Counted from the stretch's first letter, positions 17,334-27,783 are shown. The stretch: 64,000 nucleotides of DNA from Bacillota bacterium (GCA_023426245.1 JAFABB010000025.1:144796-208795), one strand, 5' to 3'. A program made the numbers and translations. Notes: generated by a model not told the origin, from the letters alone.

Positions 17334-19193
17334 ATGCCTAAAATTTTACCGATTAAGTTTCTTCGCTTCCAATTCATAAAAAAATCGGTTACCACCAGAA
17401 TATTGGTTTCGCTCATCCTAACTAATCTGGTTTTATTATTAATTTTAGGAATGATGATTATCCACGATTCCTCAGATACGCTAACCCATGAAATTATCAA
17501 TTATACTTCCAAAGTGATGAACCAAGCCTGTAACAATCTTGACTTCAACTTTGAGGACATTAAAACCCCCTTTGCATTATTAACCGCCAATGCATCTGTG
17601 ATTGCCTGTTTGGACTCATACCAAAGTATGAGTTGGATCCAAAGGTTGGAGCATGAGCGGAATATTCATGAAATTGCTTCGAATATCAACACCTTTAAAC
17701 CCTTGATCAGTGATATTTTAATTATCGGTAAAAATGGATATATCACCAACCTTTCAGAATACCGGAGTACTTTACTTTATAATTACAACTTTTGGGATCA
17801 ATCCTGGTATAAAAAAGCCATTGCCGTAAATCAGGAAAAACGTTTAAGATATCTGGGGCTCCATTTTCAAGATTATTACCTTCCCAAACTCACCTATAAA
17901 TATATGAAACCCACTTTTTCCATGGCGATCCCGGTATACAACAATAACAACAACATAACCGGCGCCGTAATTTGCAATTTCGATATCGATAAACTAAACA
18001 ATATCTTGACCCAAAGCAACTTTGAACGAAGCGGCCAGATCTTGCTGCTCGATAAGGCCGGTATTATTATTGCCCACAAAAAAAAAGCTCTTGTCGGACA
18101 TATCTTTAAGTTACCGGGCCGCCGGCAACTACTTCATCAAACGGCCGGACATTTCATTACGACATTTCAAGGGAAACGTTCCCTGCTGATTTTTCAAACT
18201 TCTAAAGTCACCGGATGGAAAATAGTATCTTATATCCCTTTATCTGAGATTTACAATCATTCGGGTCTCATGAAAAGAGACATTACCCTGATTTTATTAT
18301 TCGGCCTTATTCTAAATATCGTCATTTGTGTTTTTATTGTATTCAATATCGGTAAACCCTTAAAGCAATTAATCGCTTCCATCGATAACGTCAATCAAAA
18401 CAATTTGCATTTGTCAAAATTAGATTACCGGTATAGCGAACTGAATTTTGTCTCCGGTAAATTTGGAGAACTCTTGGAACGGATTAATGCCTTAATTCGC
18501 GAAAATTATGAGACCCAGGTTTCTCTGAAAGATGCGGAATTAAAGGCCCTCCAATCCCAAATCAATCCTCATTTTATTTTTAATACCCTCCAATTGCTGC
18601 AAACCGAAATTCTCTATAACCGATTTGAAATATCCAATCAAATCATCCTATCCCTAAGCAGAATGTTAAGATACACCGTTTATGAATCTCATGCGCTAGT
18701 TGCCATTAAAACCGAAATCGCTTATGTCAAGGATTACTTATTGATTTACAGCCATAAATTCCGGGACAAACTCAGAGTGAATTACCAAATTCCTGAAGCC
18801 ATCGAATCCTATTTAATCCCTAAATTATTATTACAGCCCATTATTGAAAACAGTCTTAAGCATGGATTCTTTGAATCTCCTAAAGCAGGACAAATTGACA
18901 TTGCAATTAATCCTCATTCACAAGGACTTCTAATTTCTATTCGCGATAATGGGATTGGCATTGAATCCGGTAAATTACAGGACATTTTAAATGATTTGAA
19001 TCAATCATCAACGATTAACACAAATATTCCCTCTCCTCATGTCGGCTTGAGCAATGTTCAACAACGAATCAAGAAAAAATACGGCGAAGATTATGGGTTG
19101 ACCATGATGAGCGAAGTCAATTTATACACCCAAGTGGATTTATTAATTCCAGCTCTTTTGGAGGAAAAGAACATTGAAAATACTGATTGTTGA
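17334..19193 (+). CDS. YesM-like sensor histidine kinase
   Basis: 619 aa. Membrane segments lie near residues 22-44 and 318-338, with an extracellular Cache-like sensor of about 270 residues between them. A HAMP-like linker leads to the His_kinase domain: H413 in QINPHFIFNTLQ is the likely phosphorylation site. The ATPase part shows LLQPIIENSLKHG and ISIRDNGIGI. ATG 17334 has GAGG 8 bases upstream; an adjacent TTG at 17331 is less likely. It overlaps the response regulator gene by 20 bases. Such systems sense sugars, often together with a binding protein, and switch on transporter operons. Confidence 0.94.
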   Translation: MPKILPIKFLRFQFIKKSVTTRILVSLILTNLVLLLILGMMIIHDSSDTLTHEIINYTSKVMNQACNNLDFNFEDIKTPFALLTANASVIACLDSYQSMSWIQRLEHERNIHEIASNINTFKPLISDILIIGKNGYITNLSEYRSTLLYNYNFWDQSWYKKAIAVNQEKRLRYLGLHFQDYYLPKLTYKYMKPTFSMAIPVYNNNNNITGAVICNFDIDKLNNILTQSNFERSGQILLLDKAGIIIAHKKKALVGHIFKLPGRRQLLHQTAGHFITTFQGKRSLLIFQTSKVTGWKIVSYIPLSEIYNHSGLMKRDITLILLFGLILNIVICVFIVFNIGKPLKQLIASIDNVNQNNLHLSKLDYRYSELNFVSGKFGELLERINALIRENYETQVSLKDAELKALQSQINPHFIFNTLQLLQTEILYNRFEISNQIILSLSRMLRYTVYESHALVAIKTEIAYVKDYLLIYSHKFRDKLRVNYQIPEAIESYLIPKLLLQPIIENSLKHGFFESPKAGQIDIAINPHSQGLLISIRDNGIGIESGKLQDILNDLNQSSTINTNIPSPHVGLSNVQQRIKKKYGEDYGLTMMSEVNLYTQVDLLIPALLEEKNIENTDC

Positions 19194-20703
19194 CGATCAA
19201 ATCTCCGTTCATCAATTTTTGGCTAAAGCCATTGATTGGTCCTTTTATGGAGTCGATCAGCCGATTTATGCTTTTAACGGCCAAGAGGCTTTGGAAATAA
19301 TCCTCAATGACTGCCCGGATATGGTCATTTTGGACATTAAAATGCCGGTTATGACCGGACTTGAACTGCTTCAAGAATTAAATATTCGAAATATACAGCT
19401 AAAAACAATCATCCTCAGTGCTTACCATGAATTTGAATACGCTCAGGAAGCTATGAAATGTGGCGTCAAAAATTACATTTTAAAACCGATCGACCCTGAA
19501 AAGTTAGAGTCCGCCATGGCTTCCTTAATCGCGGAAAAACAATTTGAAATTAAAAAACTCGCCGAACACTGTCTAAGCGAGATCATTCATGAAATCCGGA
19601 TTCCCAATCTGTCCCTGATCGATGTTATGAAGAATATCTTCATCCATTTAAATTTTGAACGCTATTTGGTGGCTGTTATTTCTTGCAGGCATTCACTTTC
19701 CGATCCAACAGTCCATTTGATGCTAAAAAATTTAAACAAAATCGAATATCCAAATTTAATCACAACCGCGACCGCATTAGGACAATTTTATTTAGTCATT
19801 CCCATGGTTCCCTTCCAGCCAGAAGTGGCCAATTGTCAGCCATTTATTAAACTTCTGCTGGACTGGAATAGGACATATCAGGAATTGGACTTGATCATCG
19901 GTTTCAGTAAAAGTTCAATCACTGTGTCGGATATTTATACTCTTTTTGACCAAGCGCTGAACGCTCTGGAAATGAGTTTTTATAATCCGGGACCCATTTT
20001 TTATCCATCAAGTTCCCTATTGGGATCCCCATCTGATAATACTCTAAACAAGCTTGAAACCAACATTTTAAATAACATTCAAATGAGTTTTCCCGAGGAA
20101 AGACTTTTAATACAAATCAAGAAGTTTTTTGACTATTTTCGCGGCGAAAGAATTTTTCCCAATATCGTCTGCCAGTCTTGCTATGATCTTTTGTTATTCG
20201 TAAAATTAAATTTTCCTGATTTCGATGAAAAAAAATCATGGAATGCCGATTTCTCCTTGGAATCCTATCGTAAATTGAGAACCATTGAAGAATTGGAAGC
20301 AACCTTTACCAGGAACCTTCTAAGTTTCAGTCAATCCATTTCATCCGGCTCTACCAAAATAGAGAGAAATATCATTCATCAAATTAAATGTTATGCCGAA
20401 AAATGTTACGGCGAAGATTTATCCCTTGATGCCGTTGCTACAAAATTTTTTATCAGTAAGTATCGGTTAAGCCGACTATTTAAAAAAGAAACTGGCGAGA
20501 ATTATTGGGATTTTGTTACCCGGGTCCGGATGGAAAAAGCCTTATTTTTGTTAACCCATTCAAATTTAAAAACTTATGAAGTAGCCTCAAAAGTTGGTTA
20601 TGAAGATATTAGTTATTTCAGTACCTTATTTAAAAAATTTTTCGGCAAAAGTCCAAAAAACTTTCGTCAATCCGCCGAGGGAGACAATCATCTATCAATG
20701 TAA
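19174..20703 (+). CDS. YesN-like response regulator, receiver plus AraC DNA-binding domain
   Basis: 509 aa. Receiver domain at 1-120 with phospho-acceptor D54 in VILDIKMP and the conserved K in YILKPI. A middle region of unknown fold follows, then an AraC domain (about 405-500) with two helix-turn-helices (LDAVATKFFISKYRLSRLF; TYEVASKVGYEDISYFSTLF). It starts with TTG, with GGAGG 9 bases upstream, inside the end of the kinase gene. It probably activates the divergent SBP operon at 11967-17011 (inference). Confidence 0.94.
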   Translation: MKILIVDDQISVHQFLAKAIDWSFYGVDQPIYAFNGQEALEIILNDCPDMVILDIKMPVMTGLELLQELNIRNIQLKTIILSAYHEFEYAQEAMKCGVKNYILKPIDPEKLESAMASLIAEKQFEIKKLAEHCLSEIIHEIRIPNLSLIDVMKNIFIHLNFERYLVAVISCRHSLSDPTVHLMLKNLNKIEYPNLITTATALGQFYLVIPMVPFQPEVANCQPFIKLLLDWNRTYQELDLIIGFSKSSITVSDIYTLFDQALNALEMSFYNPGPIFYPSSSLLGSPSDNTLNKLETNILNNIQMSFPEERLLIQIKKFFDYFRGERIFPNIVCQSCYDLLLFVKLNFPDFDEKKSWNADFSLESYRKLRTIEELEATFTRNLLSFSQSISSGSTKIERNIIHQIKCYAEKCYGEDLSLDAVATKFFISKYRLSRLFKKETGENYWDFVTRVRMEKALFLLTHSNLKTYEVASKVGYEDISYFSTLFKKFFGKSPKNFRQSAEGDNHLSM

Positions 20704-20741
20704 ACTGTCTCCTTTTCGGTAAACATTCTCCCAAAAGCGGG

Positions 20742-22370
20742 TTACCCCCGGCATGATTTCTCATATTCTAACGGCGTCATTCCTTGACTGTCTTTAAATA
20801 CCTTAAAAAAGTAATTGTAATTGTTAAATCCAACTTCATCGGCAATTTCTTTGACTTTTTGAAAACCATTTTCCATTAATAATTTTGCTTGCTCGATCCG
20901 AATGGTATTCAAATATTCAATAACACCCTTGCCGCAGTCCTGCTTAAACCTCCGGCTTAAATATGAACTATTGACCCCAATATAGGTGGCGATGTCATTT
21001 AAGGAAAGATCGGAACGATAATTCTTGTAAATATATTCAATCGCTTTTTTGGTAACCCCGTCATAATCCGGATTGAGACAAAACAATTCCAACGCATCGA
21101 TAGTCCTTTCGTAAAGAGTCATTATCCAGTCCTTAACATCCGATATCGTGCCGAATTGTTTGATATGTTCGTAAGGATCTTTAACATCTCCATATACGGC
21201 CGAACTATCAATACCCGAATCCCTGATAATCTTGTTGGCAATATTAATAAGCGTAATAAAAATCATTTTGGTGGAACTCAGGCCGGGTTGATAACGCTGA
21301 ATTCTATCAAAAATATCGTTTATGGAAATCTCCAATTGTTCCCGTTTCAAAGACTTAATAAACTGCAAGATATTTTTTTCTTCTCGGATACCGAGTATTG
21401 GCAGATTTTCCTCAGCCCTTATTACGGACGGATCATGAAAAATATGGTCTTTTCCCTCATAAAATCTTCTCATAAGCAATTGCTCAGCCTTATGATAATA
21501 TCCTCCCACATTGCAGATATGATTACAAATTCCATCCAGGCTAAAGCAGGCGGTAATATTCAAATAACGCTTTATTGTTGCTTTAATACGCATTAAAGTG
21601 GCAAAAACTTGATTATAAATGTTTTGATTACTATGCAAATCATCAAACGAAAAGACGATCACAAATTTTCCGCCTTCAAGCGTTGAAATTACCGATTTTA
21701 TACTGTCTTTCAATATTTCCGACGACATATCCGCCAAAGACTTCATCAAATTATCGATTTCACCGGTTGTAAATTTCGCCTTCAGCATCGCATAATCATC
21801 AACTTCACCGGCTACCACCACCAGATTTTGTAAACCCAAGTCGAGATTCAACTCATTGAGTTTCCGCTCAATATCGGCGGTTTCTTTGATAGCACCCTGG
21901 ATTAATTGACGAATGAAATTTTGTCGCAGCACCTGTTTCCCGGTTTGAATCTGTTCTTCCAAACTCTGAATCGCTTCATCTTCCTGCCTTTGATCCTGAA
22001 TGGTTTTTTTTAGGGAGTGCAGAGTATTCAGCAAAACTTCATCCGTTAAAGTATGTTTCAAGATATAATCCGCAGCACCCAGTTTTAGGCTTTGTTTAAC
22101 ATATTCAAAATCGTCGTAAGCACTCAAAGCGATTACTTTGATCTGAGGGTAGTGTTCTTGAATCAATTTAATCAAAGTTACTCCGTTCATCCCCGGCATA
22201 TTGATATCGGTTATTACAATCTCCGGTTCCGCTTTTTGGATAATATCGAGGGCTTCCATACCGCTTAATGCGGCATTGCACAATACAAAGCCTTCTTTTT
22301 CCCATTGTATCAATTCCTTCAAGTTGGTATAGACAAAAATATCATCATCCACAATTAATACCTTTAGCAT
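20742..22370 (-). CDS. YesN-like response regulator, receiver plus AraC DNA-binding domain
   Basis: 542 aa. Receiver with D55 in IVITDINMPG, a long middle region, and a C-terminal AraC domain with LNDIATYIGVNSSYLSRRF and VKEIADEVGFNNYNYFFKVF. AAGGAG precedes ATG 22370. It lies 11 bases after the kinase gene at 22382-24241 and ends 38 bases from the end of the first response regulator gene, so the two systems face tail to tail. Probable target: the arabinanase/ABC operon that starts near 29.1 kb (inference). Confidence 0.94.
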   Translation of the reverse strand: MLKVLIVDDDIFVYTNLKELIQWEKEGFVLCNAALSGMEALDIIQKAEPEIVITDINMPGMNGVTLIKLIQEHYPQIKVIALSAYDDFEYVKQSLKLGAADYILKHTLTDEVLLNTLHSLKKTIQDQRQEDEAIQSLEEQIQTGKQVLRQNFIRQLIQGAIKETADIERKLNELNLDLGLQNLVVVAGEVDDYAMLKAKFTTGEIDNLMKSLADMSSEILKDSIKSVISTLEGGKFVIVFSFDDLHSNQNIYNQVFATLMRIKATIKRYLNITACFSLDGICNHICNVGGYYHKAEQLLMRRFYEGKDHIFHDPSVIRAEENLPILGIREEKNILQFIKSLKREQLEISINDIFDRIQRYQPGLSSTKMIFITLINIANKIIRDSGIDSSAVYGDVKDPYEHIKQFGTISDVKDWIMTLYERTIDALELFCLNPDYDGVTKKAIEYIYKNYRSDLSLNDIATYIGVNSSYLSRRFKQDCGKGVIEYLNTIRIEQAKLLMENGFQKVKEIADEVGFNNYNYFFKVFKDSQGMTPLEYEKSCRG

Positions 22371-22381
22371 TTTTGCTCTCC

Positions 22382-24241
22382 TTACCTGATAATCGGTAAA
22401 GTAATTTCTACAATGGTATAATGATTCGAACTGCTATCGATCCTGAGTCCATAACCATCTCCAAAATAAAGCTGAATTCGCTCCAAAACATTTGGAATGC
22501 CAATACCACAGAAATGATCTTTCGAAATCTCCTGATTCCGAAAAATCTTATCAATAAGTTCCGGTGTCATTCCAATCCCATCGTCGGTGATGGTGAAAAT
22601 CATATTTTCCTCATAACGGAAGCCTTTTACGACAATAGTGCCTTCCCCTTTTTTGGGTCCGATTCCATGGATAATCGAGTTTTCTAATATAGGCTGCAGC
22701 AAAAATTTGGGCAACTTATTTTGAAGGATTTCCGGTTCAATTTCAAAGCCGACCTGATACTTATGATAGTAACGAAATTCCAGGATGTTCAAATAGTTTT
22801 TTAAATATTCAATCTCCTTGCTTACCATAATTAACTCTTCTTCTTTACCCATACTTACATGGAGCAGTTGAATCAAAGAAGTAAGCAAGGACTCCAGGTT
22901 TTCCGCTTTCTGGGCGCTGGCCAGCATTTTTGCGGTATTAAGCACATTGGAAAGAAAATGCGGGTTAATTTGCGCCTGCAACGCCTTTAATTCGGCACTT
23001 CTTTTCTGCTTCTCCTTATTTTTAATATCCTCCAGTAAGTTGTTTATCTCTGCGATCATGATATTAAAATTACGTGTTACTTCGGCAATTTCATCTTGAT
23101 GATTGTCGGTTACCCGGATCAAAAAATTGCCGGTTTTTGCCTCATCCATGGCTTTGATCAATTTATTCAACGGGTTGGAAATACTTTTGGTAAAAATAAT
23201 TGATAGTAATACCGCCAATAAGAAAAAGCTGAGACCCATCATGATGATTCGATTCCGTATTTTGCTCGATTCCAGATTGAGATAGGAATAAGGAATTGTG
23301 CTTACTATGTACCAATCTGCATTATGGATAGGCGCAAACGCGGCTAAATAAGGCCGTTTTTCAATCTGTAAACTGAAGACATTGCTATCGTTTTTTTCAT
23401 TTTTGTGTAATAAACGAACGAGTGACGATTCTTTATAGGGTTTTTTAAAAGGAACCGCATCGGCGCGGCTGGAAACGACTACTCCCCGCTTATCAATAAT
23501 AAATATTTCCGAACCTTTCCCGATGTCAATATCTTGATAAACATCGGAAAAAAAATCCTCCCGTATCCGGATAACCACTGCACCGATATACTCTCCTTCA
23601 TACAAACTTCGAATGGCTTTTCCGACAATAATCCCGTTTTTATCATTGATATTCGGAAAGATTCGGGTTACCTTAGGCGATACTTCCTGCGGACCAATAG
23701 CCATCCACACCGGCACACCATTATTGCTCTCAACTTCTTGTAACAAATGTTTTTGGAAATCCGGTTTCATATTCAACTTGAAGCCTTTATCACCGAAAGC
23801 ATTAATCGTTTCGTTTTGTTTTGTAAAGAGTACTACATCCGTAATATCATTAAAGGTAAACTTTTGGACCATCATATCCCGGATAATTTCTTGATTGTTC
23901 AATGCCTCCCATTGACCGAGCTTCCCGTAATCAACCATAGTTTTCTGGACGATCTCTGAAAATCCGACATCAATCGTGTCATTTTCAAGCCTGGTCATTT
24001 CGGCTTCGATATTTTGAGCCACTTGATTCATAACCTGCCGGGAATAGGTTTTGATTTTATCTTCAATCGCCCTGCTGGATTGCTGATAAGAAAAAAGACC
24101 CGTAATTAACATCGGCACCAAGGACAGCAATAAAAACAGTATGATCAGCCGGGTCTGTATCGCGATGTTTCGGATCGTCAAAAAGGTTTTCAGCCGAAAA
24201 ATCAACCCCGCCGGAATATATTTATAAAATAGATTCATCAT
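22382..24241 (-). CDS. YesM-like sensor histidine kinase
   Basis: 619 aa from ATG 24241, which has GAGGGG 7 bases upstream; the frame reaches 24277 without a better start. Membrane segments near 30-50 and 331-351 flank an extracellular Cache-like sensor. A HAMP domain (about 352-405) leads to the kinase core: H428 in QINPHFLSN, LLQPILENSIIHG and FTITDDGIGM. HFLSN replaces the commoner HFLYN. Paired with the response regulator just downstream. Confidence 0.94.
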   Translation of the reverse strand: MMNLFYKYIPAGLIFRLKTFLTIRNIAIQTRLIILFLLLSLVPMLITGLFSYQQSSRAIEDKIKTYSRQVMNQVAQNIEAEMTRLENDTIDVGFSEIVQKTMVDYGKLGQWEALNNQEIIRDMMVQKFTFNDITDVVLFTKQNETINAFGDKGFKLNMKPDFQKHLLQEVESNNGVPVWMAIGPQEVSPKVTRIFPNINDKNGIIVGKAIRSLYEGEYIGAVVIRIREDFFSDVYQDIDIGKGSEIFIIDKRGVVVSSRADAVPFKKPYKESSLVRLLHKNEKNDSNVFSLQIEKRPYLAAFAPIHNADWYIVSTIPYSYLNLESSKIRNRIIMMGLSFFLLAVLLSIIFTKSISNPLNKLIKAMDEAKTGNFLIRVTDNHQDEIAEVTRNFNIMIAEINNLLEDIKNKEKQKRSAELKALQAQINPHFLSNVLNTAKMLASAQKAENLESLLTSLIQLLHVSMGKEEELIMVSKEIEYLKNYLNILEFRYYHKYQVGFEIEPEILQNKLPKFLLQPILENSIIHGIGPKKGEGTIVVKGFRYEENMIFTITDDGIGMTPELIDKIFRNQEISKDHFCGIGIPNVLERIQLYFGDGYGLRIDSSSNHYTIVEITLPIIR

Positions 24242-24660
24242 GGCCCAACCCCTCGAACATATTTTATACCTTTCCAAGGCTTCATGGGAAGAATATCGCT
24301 GGGAAATTTAACCTTTTTGCCGATAAAAGCCGGAGTCTATAAAATCTGGAATCATCTATATATGTTGAATTTAAGTTTTAAAAAAAGTCGGCCTGAAAAA
24401 GTTAACGGAGACAGGATTCACAGGATTAAGAAAATAGATAATTCATAGGGGCTTTAAAAAAATCCTGTAAATCCATAAAATCATGTTAATCTTGTTTAAG
24501 TTCTTTTCTTGCGTTCAACGTCTAGCATTCAAAAATTTATTTCACCTCATATATTTTCATATTCGAATAAAATACCACCGTTTCTTGTCTGTAAATAAAT
24601 CACCTACAATCACAGTGGTATTATGCCTCTACTTATATAAAAGTGTTTGATTATTAAAAC
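24242..24660. other. Non-coding gap with a repeat element
   Basis: About 420 bases between the kinase and the GH43 gene without a credible frame. It contains an acaggattcacaggatt-type repeat (entered separately) and is otherwise AT-rich. No convincing terminator for the GH43 operon was seen. Confidence 0.5.
24409..24495. repeat. Short inverted, internally repeated element
   Basis: Left side: the direct repeat acaggattcacaggatt (24411-24427). Right side: aatcctgtaaatcc (24461-24474) and aatcatgttaatcttgt (24479-24495), degenerate reverse complements of the left side. Together they form an imperfect hairpin of about 85 bases with no coding frame. It resembles small dispersed non-coding repeats of bacteria; its copy number cannot be seen here. 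Confidence 0.5.
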
Positions 24661-25698
24661 TCAATTTGAAGCGTCATCGGCAACCGGCACTCCAAAGTCC
24701 GGAGTACCATCGGCATTCCAGCCTAGTTTTTGAGCCCGGGTGTGACGATTGGGATCATAAAGAGGATCACCGGTGATTTCTTTATAATTGCGGGCGTGAT
24801 ACACCAAAATATCTTCGGTACTATCGGGAGAAACGGTGAAGCAATTATGTCCCGGACCGTACTGGTGACTTTTTTCGTTGGTCTCAAATATTGGAACGGG
24901 TGATTTATGCCAGGATTTAGCATCCAGTAAGTCACTATCCACCGACGTAGCCAGTAAACCCATACAATAATGATAATCTGTGCTACTTGCCGAATAACTG
25001 ATAAAGATTCTGCCGTTTTTGCGGATAACCGCCGGCCCCTCATTAACCCAAAATCCAATAATCTCCCACTCATATTCCGGTTTGGAAATCATGACCTGTT
25101 TCCCGCTGATGGTCCACGGATTACTCATCGGTGCAATATACAAATTCGAATTGCCCCGAATTTTCGGATCCCTTTGTCCCCAAATCAGGTATTGAACACC
25201 TTTATGTTCAAAAGTCGTAGCATCCAGTGAAAAGGACTCCCAATTCATTTTGATTTGTCCCTTTTCCACCCAATTCCCTTCCATTGGATTTGCTGCCGAA
25301 TTCTCCAGCACGAATACACGATGATCGAAAACGGAATCAACTCTTGCGGCGGCAAAATAGATATACCATTTCCCAGCAGCAAAATGAATTTCCGGCGCCC
25401 AGATGTTGGCGCTCATTACACCGGTTGAATGTTTACGCCAAATCACCTTAGGTACTGCCGCTCCTAACTCCTGAATCGTAGCGGACCTCCGGATTTCTAT
25501 CCGATCATACTCCGGAACCGAAGCAGTAAAATAATAATAACCGTCGCTATGTCGATAAATCCAGGGATCAGCCCGTTGTTTAACAATAGGATTCTGAAAT
25601 TGGGCTTCATTTGCCGAAGCGGAGCTGGCACCGGTTAATAATAAGGTGAAGACACTCAAAGGGAAAAACAAATTTCTCACCATATATCTTCGATTCAT
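24661..25698 (-). CDS. Secreted GH43 exo-alpha-1,5-L-arabinofuranosidase-like enzyme
   Basis: 345 aa with a signal peptide (about 1-29, cut near SASA-NEA). The catalytic triad of GH43 is visible: D44 in RADPWIY (base), D159 in FSLDATTF (pKa modulator) and E220 in VNEGPAVI (acid). The pattern QNPIVKQRADPWIY plus MSANIWAPEIHF fits the exo-arabinanase group (GH43_26-like) from memory. It would trim arabinan outside the membrane and feed arabinose or short arabinosides to the ABC importer encoded just upstream. Last gene of the operon SBP-permease-permease-GH43. Confidence 0.88.
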   Translation of the reverse strand: MNRRYMVRNLFFPLSVFTLLLTGASSASANEAQFQNPIVKQRADPWIYRHSDGYYYFTASVPEYDRIEIRRSATIQELGAAVPKVIWRKHSTGVMSANIWAPEIHFAAGKWYIYFAAARVDSVFDHRVFVLENSAANPMEGNWVEKGQIKMNWESFSLDATTFEHKGVQYLIWGQRDPKIRGNSNLYIAPMSNPWTISGKQVMISKPEYEWEIIGFWVNEGPAVIRKNGRIFISYSASSTDYHYCMGLLATSVDSDLLDAKSWHKSPVPIFETNEKSHQYGPGHNCFTVSPDSTEDILVYHARNYKEITGDPLYDPNRHTRAQKLGWNADGTPDFGVPVADDASN

Positions 25699-25767
25699 GG
25701 CCTATTCCTCTTTCCAATAAATTATGGCCGTATCCCTACGGATACTTATTACGGATAGCCAAATCTG

Positions 25768-26661
25768 TTATCCTTTAATAGCACCAACTGTCAAGCCGGA
25801 AATAAAGGATTTCTGATTGAACAAATAGATGATGACAATCGGTATAACCGAAACCACCGCTCCTGACATCAACATATCATAATTATTACCATATGGCGCT
25901 ATCAATGAAGCTAATCCTATCGGTAACGTCAACTTCTCAGCCGAACGAAGAGCAATGATCGGCCAAACAAACCCATTCCAGCTTCCCATGGCCTGTAATA
26001 TTATCATGGCTCCAAATGCCGGTTTCATAATAGGCACCATCAACCTAAAAAAGATGCCAAACTCAGTGCAGCCATCAATTCGACCCGAATCGATCAATTC
26101 TTTAGGAAGACCGACGGCAAATTGCCGGAAGAAAAAGATAGCAACCGGCGGTACTGCGTAAGGTAAAATCGCTCCCATGAAAGTGTCAATAATTCGTAGA
26201 GAAACTGTAAGCTGATAAAGAGGTAATATTAATATTTCTATCGGAACCATCATTACGACCAAAACTGCGATAAAAATTACATTTCTGCCCCTAAACTGGT
26301 AAACCGCCAACCCATAACCAACCATGGCACTTAGAATCACAGCAACAGTAGTTTGGATAATTGTAATCAGAATACTGTTTTTAAACCAAAATAAATATTT
26401 TACCCCTTCTCCGCTGCAAAGACTGATATAATTCTTAAGGGTCATTACTTCCGGTTGAAAATTGAAAGTAATGCCGTTACGAAACATCTCCGAACCCGGT
26501 TTAAATGAACATACCAGCATAAAATAAAATGGAGCTAAAGTAAATACCGCAAATACCAATAATACAATAAAAGATGAAATTGCCGCGAGCCGGCTTCGGC
26601 TCCCACTTTTCACTTTGGTTTGCATCAATTTCATGGTAAGGATTACCTCATTTTTCATCAT
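25768..26661 (-). CDS. ABC sugar transporter permease, MalG type
   Basis: 297 aa, six predicted membrane segments, C terminus SGLTVGAIKG. The EAA loop reads IDSGRIDGCTEFGIFFRLMV, with E-A-A replaced by IDS but the conserved G kept. The start overlaps the preceding stop by 4 bases. An internal ATG 27 bases downstream (MKLMQ) has GAGG upstream and is an alternative start. Confidence 0.94.
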   Translation of the reverse strand: MMKNEVILTMKLMQTKVKSGSRSRLAAISSFIVLLVFAVFTLAPFYFMLVCSFKPGSEMFRNGITFNFQPEVMTLKNYISLCSGEGVKYLFWFKNSILITIIQTTVAVILSAMVGYGLAVYQFRGRNVIFIAVLVVMMVPIEILILPLYQLTVSLRIIDTFMGAILPYAVPPVAIFFFRQFAVGLPKELIDSGRIDGCTEFGIFFRLMVPIMKPAFGAMIILQAMGSWNGFVWPIIALRSAEKLTLPIGLASLIAPYGNNYDMLMSGAVVSVIPIVIIYLFNQKSFISGLTVGAIKG

Positions 26662-27572
26662 CCATCACTATCCTTCTTGAAAAATCCAAACAGCTTTAAT
26701 TGGATCAAACTGACTGCCATCACGATAAATACCAAGGTAATACCGATAGCTGAGGCAAACCCCATATCAAAATTATTGAACGCCTGTTGATAAAGATATA
26801 ATACAATAGTCATTCCGATATCGCCTGGTGTAGCCGTTTTCCATATTGCGTAACTTTCGGCGAACATCGAAAAACCCCCATAAATACTAATAGTCGTTAC
26901 ATAAATAATTACCGGTTTCAAATTAGGAATGGTGATCCTACAAAACTTATCCCACGTATTGGCTCCATCAATCTCTGCCGCTTCATAAAGTTCAGCCGGA
27001 ATACCTTGTAAACCTGATAAGAAGTAAACAATATTGACACCCAACCAACGCCAAGTACAAAAAGTAACCAATGTAAACATAGCCGGAACTTTTAATTGAA
27101 GCCAAGTAATCGGTTTCAGTCCAAAGGTACCCGTGATCATATTAGCCAAAGTAGAGGTTTGCTCTCCAAAGGCAAACCTAAAAAATATTCCGGCTACAAT
27201 AACCGAAGTCAATGCCGGAATAAAGAGCGCAGATCGAAAGAAATTCTTGAATTTTGTAGTTTTACCGTTTAAAATTACGGCTAACAATATCGGCAAAGGA
27301 ATCAATATCAAAATCGTCCAAAAGGTATATTGGGCGGTTGTCGATAAAGCATTCCCAAAATGTTCATTCCATAGTCTTTGATAATTTTCAAGACCTATAA
27401 AGGTTACATCGCCAAAACCGGCTATTCTTTGAAAACTCATTTGAATCGTCGATATAAAAGGGTATAGATAGACTAAAAAAAAGGAAATGATAAAGGGTGC
27501 TACAAATAGATAAGGAACAACTTTGGTTGAGTTAAGACGTTGCCTTAAATTTTTTCGATTTGAATTAACCAT
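26658..27572 (-). CDS. ABC sugar transporter permease, MalF type
   Basis: 304 aa, six predicted membrane segments, EAA loop YEAAEIDGANTWDKFCRITI. It belongs to the third importer of the left island, with the MalG-type gene after it and the SBP gene before it. Confidence 0.95.
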   Translation of the reverse strand: MVNSNRKNLRQRLNSTKVVPYLFVAPFIISFFLVYLYPFISTIQMSFQRIAGFGDVTFIGLENYQRLWNEHFGNALSTTAQYTFWTILILIPLPILLAVILNGKTTKFKNFFRSALFIPALTSVIVAGIFFRFAFGEQTSTLANMITGTFGLKPITWLQLKVPAMFTLVTFCTWRWLGVNIVYFLSGLQGIPAELYEAAEIDGANTWDKFCRITIPNLKPVIIYVTTISIYGGFSMFAESYAIWKTATPGDIGMTIVLYLYQQAFNNFDMGFASAIGITLVFIVMAVSLIQLKLFGFFKKDSDG

Positions 27573-27679
27573 AAAATTCGACCTGCCTTTTTTATCACGT
27601 AATACTTAGTTGCATTCAATTCAATGACAATATATAAGCACCTGAGTATTAAACAATCATCCCGAAATTTTTTAAAAAT

Positions 27680-27739
27680 AAAAGGGCTGTAAATTAATTA
27701 GGAACGGAAAATGACCCAGTTTTTCTTTACAGCCCTTTA
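27680..27739 (-). terminator. Hairpin terminator between SBP and permease genes
   Basis: aaagggctgtaaa (27681-27693) pairs with tttacagcccttt (27726-27738), with a loop of about 30 bases. On the minus strand it lies directly after the SBP stop. This is the third operon with a hairpin at this spot. Confidence 0.65.
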
Positions 27740-27783
27740 TATCCATATAATAATCCAACTTAAAATGAAATGTTTGTTACCCT

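Noticed and set aside
24661..25698. Endo-arabinanase
   Set aside because: The sequence pattern fits the exo-acting GH43 arabinofuranosidase group better; endo activity cannot be excluded from sequence alone.
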